From Myxococcaceae bacterium (GTDB taxonomy: Bacteria > Myxococcota > Myxococcia > Myxococcales > Myxococcaceae): a DNA stretch of 64,000 nt. Shown piece after piece: positions 17,710 to 25,739 of this stretch. Below the pieces are notes generated by a model. The model ran no database searches and was not told the DNA's origin. It saw nothing but the letters and a program-made list of their open reading frames with translations. Where the stretch lies: NCBI GenBank assembly GCA_016793095.1, contig JAEUJQ010000036.1, positions 28,005 to 92,004 on the forward strand, read 5' to 3'. The position numbers were made by a program, and so were the translations under genes. Each line of letters opens with the position of its first letter. The first letter of the stretch is position 1.

Positions 17710-18026
17710 CAGGCCGGGCCTCCCCGAGGCGGGGGGCGGCGTAGGGCAGGTCGTCTCCTGCCGTCAACTGAGGCGGCATTCTCACCCGTCGAGAACGACG
17801 CCCGAAGCCGTCACTTCGCTCGACCAACCGCTTCTCTCCGGAGGTCCCCCGAGCTCCGGCGTCAGCTCAGCCTCGGGCGCTCTCCAACCGCTGGACGGGC
17901 TCGACCCTGCTCCCGTAGAGCGCAGGGGTGACCGACGTCGAATCCGGGTGGACACAGCAACGCCGACGGGCTCGAGGAATGACGGCGCCTTTCGAAGGCG
18001 CCAGGAGCATGGGCGCTGGCCAGGCC
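17710..18026. other. 317-base intergenic region without a convincing gene
   Basis: It separates two minus-strand genes. It holds a terminator-like hairpin next to the upstream gene (listed separately). A TTGACG hexamer on the minus strand (17762-17767) lies about 55 bases before GTG 17709, but no good -10 box follows. Open frames crossing it lack conserved features and are taken as shadows. I see no RNA-gene signature. Confidence 0.5.
17984..18002 (-). terminator. hairpin downstream of the flavoenzyme gene
   Basis: A perfect 8-bp stem (GGCGCCTT/AAGGCGCC) with a 3-base loop lies 24 bases past the stop codon at 18027. The T-run expected after an intrinsic terminator is poor (GTCATTCC), so it may be a weak or Rho-assisted terminator. 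Confidence 0.5.
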
Positions 18027-19598
18027 TCAGGGATCGAACAGCACGCCGGGGTTGAGGAGGCCGGCGGGATCGACCGTCTTCTTCGCCGCGCGCAGCACGT
18101 CCAGGAACGCCGTGGGCACCTCACGCTCGTACCAGGGCCGATGCGTTCGCCCGACGGCGTGGTGGTGGGTGATGGTGCCGCCGTGGGCGGCGATGGCGTC
18201 GCTCGCCGTGCGCTTCAACGCGGTCCACTGCTCGAGCTCAGCGCCCTCGCGTCCCTTCCCGATGAACGTGAAGTACGGGGCGGGGCCATCGGGGTAGAGG
18301 TGCGTGAAGCGGCACGAGATGACGCCGCCGCCGCACTCGCGCTGCAGGGCCTCGTTCATCGCGCCGGTGACGCCCGCGTAGAGCGCGTCGAAGCGGCTCC
18401 AGGTGCAGGCGGTCTCGAAGGTGTCGGCGATCAGGCCGAGGCGAATGAGCGCGTCCTGCAGGTAGGGGCCCTGGAGGAAGGAGCGACGCCACGCTTCGCC
18501 CGCGTCGTTGGCGCGCTCGCCCTCGCCTTCACGAACCTGCGCGCCCTTCTCGCACCGGCCGGAGTGCTTCGCGGTGATCCGGAGCGCCTCCTCGATGGCG
18601 TGCCGCTGGGAATGCGACGCCGACTCGAACCCGAGGACGAGCACCGACGCGCCGTCGAAGACGACGCCGTTCACCATCGCCTCCATGGCGTCGAGCAGGC
18701 GGCAGTTCGACGGAGAGAGCCCTGACTGCGAGAGCTCGCGCACGGCGGCGACGGCGGCCGGGTACTCGGCGAAGGTGACGCTCGCGGTGGCGCGGAACGA
18801 GGGGCGTGGGCGAACGCGCATCCACGCCTCGGTGATGACGCCGAGCACGCCCTCGCTGCCGATGACGACGCGGTTTGGATCGACGCCGGCACCCGACGCG
18901 GGGAAGGACTTCGTCGCGATGACGCCGCGCGGAGTCAGCAGGCGCACCGAGTGCACGAGCTCGTCGATGTGCGTCGGGCCGGTGGCGAAGTGGCCGCCGG
19001 CGCGCGTGGCGATCCACCCGCCGAGGGACGAGAACTCGAACGACTGCGGGAAGCACCGCAGCGTCAGGCCGTGCTGACCGAGCTGCTGCTCGAGCGCCGG
19101 GCCGAACGTGCCCGCCTCGATGCGGGCGAGGCGGGAGGTGGCATCGACCTCCGCGACGCGGCGCAGGTTCGAGAGATCGAGGCTGAGCGTGCCGCTCGCG
19201 CCCTTCCCTGGCCTCGGCTCGACGCCGCCCACGACGCTCGAGCCGCCGCCGAACGGCGTCACCGAGAGCTTCTCGCGCTCGGCGCACTCGAGCACGGCCA
19301 CGACGTCCTGCTCGGTGCGGGGCAGCGCCACCACGTCGGGCGCGGTCGAGAAGTCTCCGCGGAAGCCGCGCAGCCGGTCCGGGTACGCCTTGCCCATCGC
19401 GTGGGCGGCGCGCACGCCGGCATCGCCCGTGGAGAACCCGGCGATGGCCGCGGGAACCCCGACGCGCGGCTGGGGGATCGTCGCCAGCGCGCCGTGGCGT
19501 TCTTTCGCCTCGCCGAAGAAGGGTTCGACGCGCGGGCGCACCTCGTCGAGTGGAATCGCGCTCGCCTCGTCGCCCCAGCCCCACGGGTGCCGTCGCAT
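18027..19598 (-). CDS. FAD-linked oxidase, alkylglycerone-phosphate (alkyl-DHAP) synthase-like
   Basis: 523 residues of the VAO/FAD_binding_4 fold. The FAD PP-loop PFGGGSSVVGG lies at residues 115-125, a second FAD segment is GSEGVLGVITEAW, and near the C-terminus a His triplet HHH (residues 478-480) precedes AVGRTHRPWY. The HHH motif is the hallmark of alkylglycerone-phosphate synthase, which swaps the acyl chain of acyl-DHAP for a fatty alcohol to start ether-lipid synthesis. Myxobacteria make ether lipids as developmental signals, so this role is plausible. Related family members include D-lactate and glycolate dehydrogenases, but those lack the triplet. It stands alone, with no acyl-DHAP acyltransferase or fatty-acyl reductase gene nearby. 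Confidence 0.8.
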   Translation of the reverse strand: MRRHPWGWGDEASAIPLDEVRPRVEPFFGEAKERHGALATIPQPRVGVPAAIAGFSTGDAGVRAAHAMGKAYPDRLRGFRGDFSTAPDVVALPRTEQDVVAVLECAEREKLSVTPFGGGSSVVGGVEPRPGKGASGTLSLDLSNLRRVAEVDATSRLARIEAGTFGPALEQQLGQHGLTLRCFPQSFEFSSLGGWIATRAGGHFATGPTHIDELVHSVRLLTPRGVIATKSFPASGAGVDPNRVVIGSEGVLGVITEAWMRVRPRPSFRATASVTFAEYPAAVAAVRELSQSGLSPSNCRLLDAMEAMVNGVVFDGASVLVLGFESASHSQRHAIEEALRITAKHSGRCEKGAQVREGEGERANDAGEAWRRSFLQGPYLQDALIRLGLIADTFETACTWSRFDALYAGVTGAMNEALQRECGGGVISCRFTHLYPDGPAPYFTFIGKGREGAELEQWTALKRTASDAIAAHGGTITHHHAVGRTHRPWYEREVPTAFLDVLRAAKKTVDPAGLLNPGVLFDP

Positions 19599-19759
19599 GC
19601 GGCCGCTTCTACTCCACCGGCTGGTGCGCGTGGGCGCCGTCTCGGCCGCTCAACCCGTGGATCGACGAACGCGCGCTGTCGCCGGTGGATCGCAGGCAGG
19701 TGCGCCTTCTGCTAACCGTCGATGGACGGCGCGCCGTGCACGCGCCTGAAGCTCGCCGA

Positions 19760-20221
19760 ATGACCGCCCTGCTCGTCACGCTGATGCTGACCGCCGCGCC
19801 GGCCGAGCGGCCGCACCTCGTCGCGAGCGTGCGGGTCTCGACCTTCACGGGGCTGCCCGACGTGCTGGGCGCGTCGGCGACGCTGCACGTCATCCCGTGG
19901 GTCGATCTCGAAGGTGGTGCGTCAGCCTTCGTGTTCTCGCGCGGGTGGTACGCGCGCGGCGGCCCGCGGTGGCTCTTCGAAGACTGGCGCGACGAGGCGA
20001 ACCGGGGGCTCACCCTGCGGCTGTCGGCGCTCGCCGGGGTGAAGTCGGTGACGCTGCGTGACTCGAGCTTCCTCGGCTTCCACTTCGCCGCGGCGGTCGA
20101 GCTGACGTACTGGCTCGCCTCGCACCTGGGCCTCACGCTGCAGCTCAGCGGCGGCGGCACCGTGCGCGCGTGGCCCGCGTTCTTCCCCGAGCTGCGGCTG
20201 GCCTGGGGCGCGGGCTTCTGA
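19760..20221 (+). CDS. small exported protein, possible outer-membrane beta-barrel
   Basis: 153 residues from ATG 19760, chosen over an upstream open extension because MTALLVTLMLTAAPA is a good signal peptide. The mature part has alternating strands with many aromatics (SAFVFSRGWYARGG, AAVELTYWLAS, LTLQLSGGG) and ends in Phe, consistent with a small barrel. No family is recognised. Its stop codon TGA abuts the stop of the convergent exbD-like gene, together reading TGATCA. Confidence 0.6.
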   Translation: MTALLVTLMLTAAPAERPHLVASVRVSTFTGLPDVLGASATLHVIPWVDLEGGASAFVFSRGWYARGGPRWLFEDWRDEANRGLTLRLSALAGVKSVTLRDSSFLGFHFAAAVELTYWLASHLGLTLQLSGGGTVRAWPAFFPELRLAWGAGF

Positions 20222-20671
20222 TCAGGGCGGCGCGAGCGTCACGTCCGGGAGCAGCGCCGCCCCATCGGGGCCGCTGCGCACGGCGTCCATGGTCTGAATG
20301 AGCAGCTCGAACGGCGTCGCAGGCGTCGCGCGGAGCACGACCTGCCGGGCGCCGTCCTGTCGGTGCGCGCTCGCGGCGCGCTGGAGTCCCTCGAAGTCCC
20401 AGGCGCCGCGCAGTCGTGGGACCCAGGTCGCGCCGTCGCCGCTGCCCAGGCGGAAGCCGTCTTCGTCGATCGCGATCGTGAGCACCGCCGACGCGGTGGC
20501 TCCCTCGGACGAGGTGCTCGCCCTCGCGTTGACGACGCGGGTGAGCGCGAGGCCGGTCATCGACAGCAGCATGAAGAGGATGAGGTTCATCAGGATGTCG
20601 AGGTACGGGATGATGGTGAGCTCTTCAGCCTCAGCGGCGACCTGGGGACGGGACCGGGGTGACGGACGCAT
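20222..20671 (-). CDS. ExbD/TolR-family biopolymer transport protein (orphan)
   Basis: 149 residues from ATG 20671; the longer upstream frame is Arg/Ala-rich and not coding-like. It has a cytoplasmic N-terminus, one transmembrane helix (about residues 21-45) containing the essential Asp25 in PYLDILMNLILFMLL, and a periplasmic domain of about 100 residues. This layout and the Asp match ExbD/TolR/MotB-like stators, which use the proton-motive force with an ExbB/TolQ partner. No exbB/tolQ gene is in the window, so the partner must be elsewhere. It lies 56 bases downstream of the L,D-transpeptidase gene on the same strand and may share its transcript. Confidence 0.82.
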   Translation of the reverse strand: MRPSPRSRPQVAAEAEELTIIPYLDILMNLILFMLLSMTGLALTRVVNARASTSSEGATASAVLTIAIDEDGFRLGSGDGATWVPRLRGAWDFEGLQRAASAHRQDGARQVVLRATPATPFELLIQTMDAVRSGPDGAALLPDVTLAPP

Positions 20672-20727
20672 GCCGGGACGGACACCGCGGGTCGCAGCGG
20701 GTTCCCGGCCGCGCAGAGCTCGACGCC

Positions 20728-21879
20728 TCACCAGGTGCGGAGTCCGCCATCCGCCAGGGTGCGCGGCGTCCGGTCGATCAGCACCCACAACGACTCCGCG
20801 CCTGCGGGCCCCGGCCAGAGCGTGTGCCAGCCGGTGGGCAGCCTCGGCGGTGACCACTCGAAGAGCCACTCGGCGTCAGCCGTCGAGAGGTTGACGCAGC
20901 CGTGCGTGACCGCCTGGCCGTAGCGGTTGTGCCAGGCCGCCGCGTGAAGTCCCTGGCCGCGCTCGAAGTACTGAATGAACGGCACCTCTTCGATGAAGTA
21001 CTCGTCACCGCGCATGCGATCGTGCAGCGCCTTCACGTAGACGCGGTGGAGCCCGGTGCGGGTCCGCCGGTCGGTCTGGTTGCTCCCCGCCGAGATGAGC
21101 GTCGCGAAGACGGGCGTCGCGCCCTCCCAGGCCGTCAGGGTCTGCTCCGCGAGGTTGACGTGCAGCCACGCGCCCCCGTCTGGCACGCCTTCTGGCTTCG
21201 CTTGCGGCCAGGCGATGCGCACGCCGCTCCCCGGCAGCACGCCTCCATCGACGTGAACCCCGCCGTCGCTCGTGAGCGCGAGCAGTGGAGCGCGCGCGTA
21301 CTTCTCGACCGCGACGGAGCCATCGGGGCTGTCGGCGACGCGCAGGCTGGTGCGACGGAACGCGAAGACGAGCGGCAAGGCAGGCTCGCGTTCGCCGAGC
21401 ATCGTCGAGTGATCGCGCAGGAGCGTGACGTCGTTCGTCGACACGAAGCCGCCGATCGGCCGCTCGAGCCAGCCCCGGCCGAGCAGGTCATCATCGCCGC
21501 CGAGCACGGCGAGCGTCTTCAGGCCCGGCTCCTCGACGAGCACTGACGCGTCGGGCTTCGGTCGGCTGCGCACCAGCACGCCCCCATCGCGGTCGCGCGC
21601 GACGACCCAGCGGTAGCGCGGGGGCTCGAAGGGAGCGCGGCCGCCGTCAGGGAAGGCGAGGACGCGGAGCGGCACCACGCCTCCCGCTCCGAGCACCGCC
21701 CAGCCGCGAGGCGCGTCGCACGTCGGGACGCACGCCGTCACCGTCACTGGCGCGCTGCCCATGAGCGCCCCGATGACGGGCGCGCCAGCGTCGGGGCCCG
21801 CGAGCACGCTGGTCGGCGTCGTCACGACCGCCTCGCGCTCGGGCGCCGTCGCGATGAAGATCAACAGGGCGAGCGGCAT
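20728..21879 (-). CDS. L,D-transpeptidase (YkuD domain), exported
   Basis: 383 residues from ATG 21879 (signal peptide MPLALLIFIATAP). The C-terminal YkuD domain has the active-site pattern HNRYGQAVTHGCVNL, with catalytic Cys328 and His326. The N-terminal 200 residues resemble SH3-like repeats (VLAGPDAGAPVIGALM; LLRDHSTMLG). L,D-transpeptidases act in the periplasm, making 3-3 peptidoglycan cross-links or attaching proteins to peptidoglycan. The gene is divergent from the phytase-like gene, with 76 bases between their starts, and upstream of the exbD-like gene. All catalytic residues seem intact. Confidence 0.88.
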   Translation of the reverse strand: MPLALLIFIATAPEREAVVTTPTSVLAGPDAGAPVIGALMGSAPVTVTACVPTCDAPRGWAVLGAGGVVPLRVLAFPDGGRAPFEPPRYRWVVARDRDGGVLVRSRPKPDASVLVEEPGLKTLAVLGGDDDLLGRGWLERPIGGFVSTNDVTLLRDHSTMLGEREPALPLVFAFRRTSLRVADSPDGSVAVEKYARAPLLALTSDGGVHVDGGVLPGSGVRIAWPQAKPEGVPDGGAWLHVNLAEQTLTAWEGATPVFATLISAGSNQTDRRTRTGLHRVYVKALHDRMRGDEYFIEEVPFIQYFERGQGLHAAAWHNRYGQAVTHGCVNLSTADAEWLFEWSPPRLPTGWHTLWPGPAGAESLWVLIDRTPRTLADGGLRTW

Positions 21880-21955
21880 CCCTGCCGACCCTACCTGAAG
21901 CGCGGAAGCTGCTCTGCTCGAGCCGCCGCGGCGGGCCTCGGGGTACGGTGCGGCC

Positions 21956-23915
21956 ATGCGTCGCCTGGTGGTGTCGGTGCTGCTCGCGGGCTGTGCGGCG
22001 AGGCCGGTCGTGCCTGCGCCCTCGCGGCCCGAGCGCGCCCGCCTCATCGCGCACGCAGTGCTTCCGGCGCGGACGTTCCTCGACGGGCCTGCGAGCGGCG
22101 CGCGCCTCGAGCCACGGTTCGGCGGCCCGTTCTCTGGCCAGCCCGTCCAGGGCTTCTCGTCGCTCCAGGTCCTGGGCGGCGACTTCGTCTCGATCAGCGA
22201 CAACGGCTACGGCGTTCCCGAGAACTCGGGCGACTTCGTGCTCCGCGGGTGGACGTTGAGGCCTGACTTCGGCGCCGGCCGCCTCACCGCCACGCCGCGC
22301 TTCGCGCTCTCGGACCCGCTGCGCCACCTGCCGTGGCCGATCCGGAACGCGTTCACCACCGACCGGGTCCTCACCGGCGCCGACCTCGATCCAGAGTCGC
22401 TGGTCCGCGCGCCCGACGGCACCTTCTGGCTCGGGGACGAGCACGGGCCGTTCCTGGTGCACGTCGACGCCGCGGGGCGGGTGCTCGAGGCGCCCTTCGA
22501 GGTGCCGATCGACGGGGGCGTGCTCGCGGGGCCCGACTCGCCGTTCCTTCGCGCGAACCTGATGCTGCGCTCGCTCGAGGCGCTCCGGGCCCACGCGGTG
22601 GCGGCTGGCGCGAGCCCCCCGGTCGCCTCGATGGATCACCGCTGGCTCACGTCCGCCGAGCAGGTGCGCGCCCTGCACGTGGCGGGCTTTCGCGTCATCC
22701 CGTGGACGGTGAACGCGCCCGCGCGCCTCGAGGAGCTGCTCCGGTGGGACGTGGACGGCGTCATCACCGACCGACCGGACCTCGCGGCGTCCTTCGCCCT
22801 CGCAGGCAGGGAGCTGCAGGGGCATCGAGGGGCACGCGGCCTGGCGCCCGAGAACACGCCGGCGGCCTTCGCGCTCGGCCTCGACGCGGGAGCGAACGTG
22901 CTCGAGCTGGATCTCACGGGCACGGCAGACGACGAGGCGGTGGTGTGGCACGACGCGGCCCTCGCGCCGCCGAAGTGCGAGGGCGTTCCTGACGGCGGCC
23001 TGCTGATCCCCTCGACGAGGCTCGCGGTGCTGTCGCGGCTCGCCTGCGCGGGCACCCTCGCGGAGTTCCCGCTGCAGCGGCGCGACGCCGGCAGCCACCG
23101 GCTGATGACGCTCACCGACGCGCTGCGGCTCCCGGGCCGGCTCAACCTCGAGACGAAGGTGCACGGCACCGGCCAGCCGCATGACGACGCGGTGTGGCTG
23201 ACGCGGCTCCTCATCCGCCGGGTGCTGGAGGCCGACGCGGGCGCGCGGGTGACGCTGCAGTCCTTCGACTGGCGCTCGCTCGAGCTCGCCCACCGTGAGG
23301 CGCCGTGGCTGCAGACGGTCGCGCTGTTCGGCGATCGCTCGAGCCGGGCTGCCGACGACGCGCGGGCGGGGCTGCCCTGGCCAGAGCGCGCGCCTGCCGT
23401 GAACGTCTCGCGGAGCGCCGGCTTCGAGAACCTGGCCCTCGACGGCGATGGCCAGCACCTCGTCGCCATGCTCGAGAAGCCGCTGCCGGGCCATGACGCC
23501 TGCCTGGCGTGGCGGTTCGACCTGACGACGAAGCGGTTTGGCCTCGCGTTCCGCTTCCCGCTCGACGCGCGGGCCACGGCGGTGGGCGATCTCGCCCTCG
23601 TGGACGAGCGCACCGGCTACGCCCTGGAGCGGGACGACACCGAGCGCCGGGCGGACGGCTTCAAGCGGCTGGTGCGCTTCACGAGATTCGGACGTGCTGG
23701 GCGCGGGGGTCACCAGGCACACCGCGGCGGACCTGCTCGACCTCGCGCTGCCCGACGGCGGCGTCTTCTCGTTCCCGTTCTGGACCATCGAGGGTGTGGC
23801 GCCGCTCGCCGACGGCCGCGTCGCCATCATCAACGACAACAACTTCCCCTTCGGGCGCGGGCGGTCGGAGACGGAGCCCGACGCGACGGAGCTGCTGCTC
23901 GTCGAGCCACGCTGA
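21956..23915 (+). CDS. esterase-like/phytase-like lipoprotein with an inserted, circularly permuted GDPD domain; frameshifted near 23685
   Basis: The lipoprotein signal is MRRLVVSVLLAGC. Residues 25-200 match the N-terminal half of the phytase-like family (GQPVQGFSSL, SDNGYG, WLGDEHGPFLVHVD). Residues 201-479 are a glycerophosphodiester phosphodiesterase whose C-terminal half (RVIPWTVN, VDGVITDRPD, 201-285) precedes its N-terminal half (GHRGARGLAPENT at 289-301, VVWHD, NLETK). The phytase-like fold then resumes (VNVSRSAGFENLALDGDG) and continues to IINDNNFPFGRGR. GDPD residues His290 and Glu299 are present. At about 23681-23690 the coding frame jumps from frame 2 to frame 3 (one extra base), so unless this is a sequence error the last 75 residues are lost. 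The open frame otherwise runs into the next gene, a false fusion. GDPD removes alcohols from glycerophosphodiesters. Confidence 0.8.
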
Positions 23916-23959
23916 GCGGGAGGCGCCGAGCACCGGTATGCTGCGCCGGGGAGGAAGCC

Positions 23960-25198
23960 GTGGACCGACACGCTGCTGCGCTCGTCTGGAAGCTGGGGCT
24001 CGCCGAGTCCGAGGTCGCGCTGGTTCGCCGGAACGGCGAGGAGCGCTGGCGACTGCCCGGAGGCCCCCTGCTCGACGGGGAGCCGTGGAGCGCCGCGGCC
24101 CACCGCCACGCGAAGGCTGAGCTCGATCGCGCGCTGCGGGTGGGCGACTTCGTCGAGGCGTCCATCGACGGCGAACGGTCGCGCCTCTACTTCGACCTCA
24201 TCCTCGTTGACGCGGCGCCGGCCCAGTACGAGACCGCCTCGGGGCAGGTGTGCTTCGTCACCGCCGAGCGGGCGCTCTCGCTGCTCGACGACGGCCGTGA
24301 TCAGCAGACCCTGCGCGTGCACCGCGCGCCCGCGCCGCTGAGGAGCGCGTCGCCCACGCCCGCGCAGCAGCTCCGGCTCTTCCTGTCCGGCCTCAACGTG
24401 TCCTTCCGGCAACTGCAGCGGGCGCTGGCGTTGCAGTGGGCCGAGCAGCGTGCGCTCGAGGCGAACGGCATCACCGCTGCGAGCCGCCAGGCACGCGATG
24501 AGCTCGCCGCCGCCGAGGCCCTCGCCTGTGACGAGCCCGAGAGCGGCTGGGCGATGCTGAAGCGCGCGCGCCGCACGCAGCTCGCGGCGATGACGCCCGA
24601 GCGACGCCGCGCGCAGTGGCTGATCATTCGCGAGGAGGCGAAGCGGAAGCTCGAGCGCTCGTGGCGGGGCACCGCGGCCAGGGCCCTGATGGGCGGTGAC
24701 GACGAGCCCTCGCCCGACGCGATGGCGGCGGTCGCCGAGCTGCTCGACGGCTACCACGACAGCTACTTCGACCGGGCCCGGCTGATACAGACCCGCCTCG
24801 CGCTGATGACGCTGTTGCTTTTTCTGGTGCTCACGGTCCTCGAGAGCGTGTGGTGGTGGAAGGGCTCGACCGACCAGCTGCTCTTCGGGGTGCCGCTGAT
24901 GCGCGTGGCGCCGCTGCTCGGCGTCGTGGGCGCCATCTGCTCGAGCCTCGTCTCGTCGCTCGGGGCGAACTCGACCAGGCGGCCGCAGGTGATCGTGGAC
25001 TCGATGCTGGTGTTCGGGCGGGTCGCGCTGGGCGCAGGCTCCGGGCTGGGAATGGTGTTGCTGCTGGGGACGACGGTCACCAGCGTCGAGGTGCTCGCGG
25101 CGCTGGCCTTCGTCGCCGGCTTCTCGGAGCGCGCGCTCCCAGCCCAGGTCGAGCGGCTCTTTGGCGAGCTCGACAACGGGCAGAAGGAGACGAAGTAG
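23960..25198 (+). CDS. membrane protein with degenerate Nudix-like N-terminal domain
   Basis: 412 residues from GTG 23960, preceded by GGGGAGGAAG. The N-terminal 110 residues resemble a Nudix fold: WRLPGGPLLDGE fits the start of a Nudix box (G-x5-E), but the second half reads RHAKAEL instead of REUxEE, so the metal-binding glutamates are missing and hydrolase activity is doubtful. A charged helical region (residues 130-270) follows, then four hydrophobic segments (about 278-298, 308-333, 353-372, 376-395), with a cytoplasmic tail. No family is recognised for the membrane part. The gene follows the frameshifted GDPD gene by 44 bases and is followed by a GGQ-domain gene 35 bases on, so the three may be cotranscribed. 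Confidence 0.72.
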   Translation: MDRHAAALVWKLGLAESEVALVRRNGEERWRLPGGPLLDGEPWSAAAHRHAKAELDRALRVGDFVEASIDGERSRLYFDLILVDAAPAQYETASGQVCFVTAERALSLLDDGRDQQTLRVHRAPAPLRSASPTPAQQLRLFLSGLNVSFRQLQRALALQWAEQRALEANGITAASRQARDELAAAEALACDEPESGWAMLKRARRTQLAAMTPERRRAQWLIIREEAKRKLERSWRGTAARALMGGDDEPSPDAMAAVAELLDGYHDSYFDRARLIQTRLALMTLLLFLVLTVLESVWWWKGSTDQLLFGVPLMRVAPLLGVVGAICSSLVSSLGANSTRRPQVIVDSMLVFGRVALGAGSGLGMVLLLGTTVTSVEVLAALAFVAGFSERALPAQVERLFGELDNGQKETK

Positions 25199-25233
25199 AG
25201 TCAGGTCACTCCTGCTCGGGACGACGAGACGCC

Positions 25234-25596
25234 ATGCCGACGCCACCAGACTTCGCGCGCGCCGCCGCGCTCACTGACGACGCGCTGCTCGCCGAGTGCG
25301 ACGAGTCGTTCTTCATCGCTTCAGGGCCCGGCGGGCAGCACCGGAACAAGACCGAGACTGGCGTGCGCCTGGTGCACCGGCCGACCGGGCTCACCATCAC
25401 CGCCACCGAGCGGCGCTCGCAGTTGCAGAACCGGGGCGCGGCGCTCGAGCGGTTGCGGGCGATGCTGGAGAAGCGCGCTCATGTGGACAAGCCACGGGTC
25501 GCCACGAAGCCCAGCAAGGGAGCGAAGCGTCGCAGGCTCGAGGGCAAGCGGCACACGGCGGCCAAGAAGCAGAGCCGCCGCGGCGGGTGGGACTGA
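25234..25596 (+). CDS. class I release-factor domain protein (GGQ, ribosome-rescue type)
   Basis: 120 residues consisting almost only of the RF-1 catalytic domain: the GPGGQHRNKTETGVRL motif puts the peptidyl-tRNA-hydrolysing GGQ at residues 33-35, followed by a Lys/Arg-rich tail (residues 87-120). Stop-codon recognition domains are absent, as in ArfB/YaeJ and the bacterial relatives of mitochondrial C12orf65, which free stalled ribosomes without reading a stop codon. The basic tail would bind the empty mRNA channel. ArfB is about 140 residues, so this is slightly short. ATG 25234 is chosen because the domain starts directly after it. Confidence 0.88.
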   Translation: MPTPPDFARAAALTDDALLAECDESFFIASGPGGQHRNKTETGVRLVHRPTGLTITATERRSQLQNRGAALERLRAMLEKRAHVDKPRVATKPSKGAKRRRLEGKRHTAAKKQSRRGGWD

Positions 25597-25739
25597 CCTT
25601 CCCTGGTTCCGCCCCCGAGCCAGGCGGTTCGACGATCAGGAACCGGTCGTGGTTCAGCTCGGCTTCACCCGCCCAGTGTGGACTTGGAGAATCAACCGCA
25701 GGAGCCGCGGCTGGGGCGTCGCGCCGTCGAGTTCGTAGC

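Noticed and set aside
21956..25198. Single 1,080-residue open frame
   Set aside because: Residues after about 580 switch to an Arg-rich shadow until GTG 23960, and the true end of the phytase-like domain is in another frame (to 23915). Two genes with a frameshift explain it better.
21647..25246. 1,199-residue antisense frame over the phytase-like and Nudix genes
   Set aside because: Low-complexity composition with no domain; it is produced by codon bias on the other strand.
25625..25645. CGGTTC/GAACCG inverted repeat as a terminator between convergent genes
   Set aside because: Only six base pairs with a 9-base loop and no T-run on either side.
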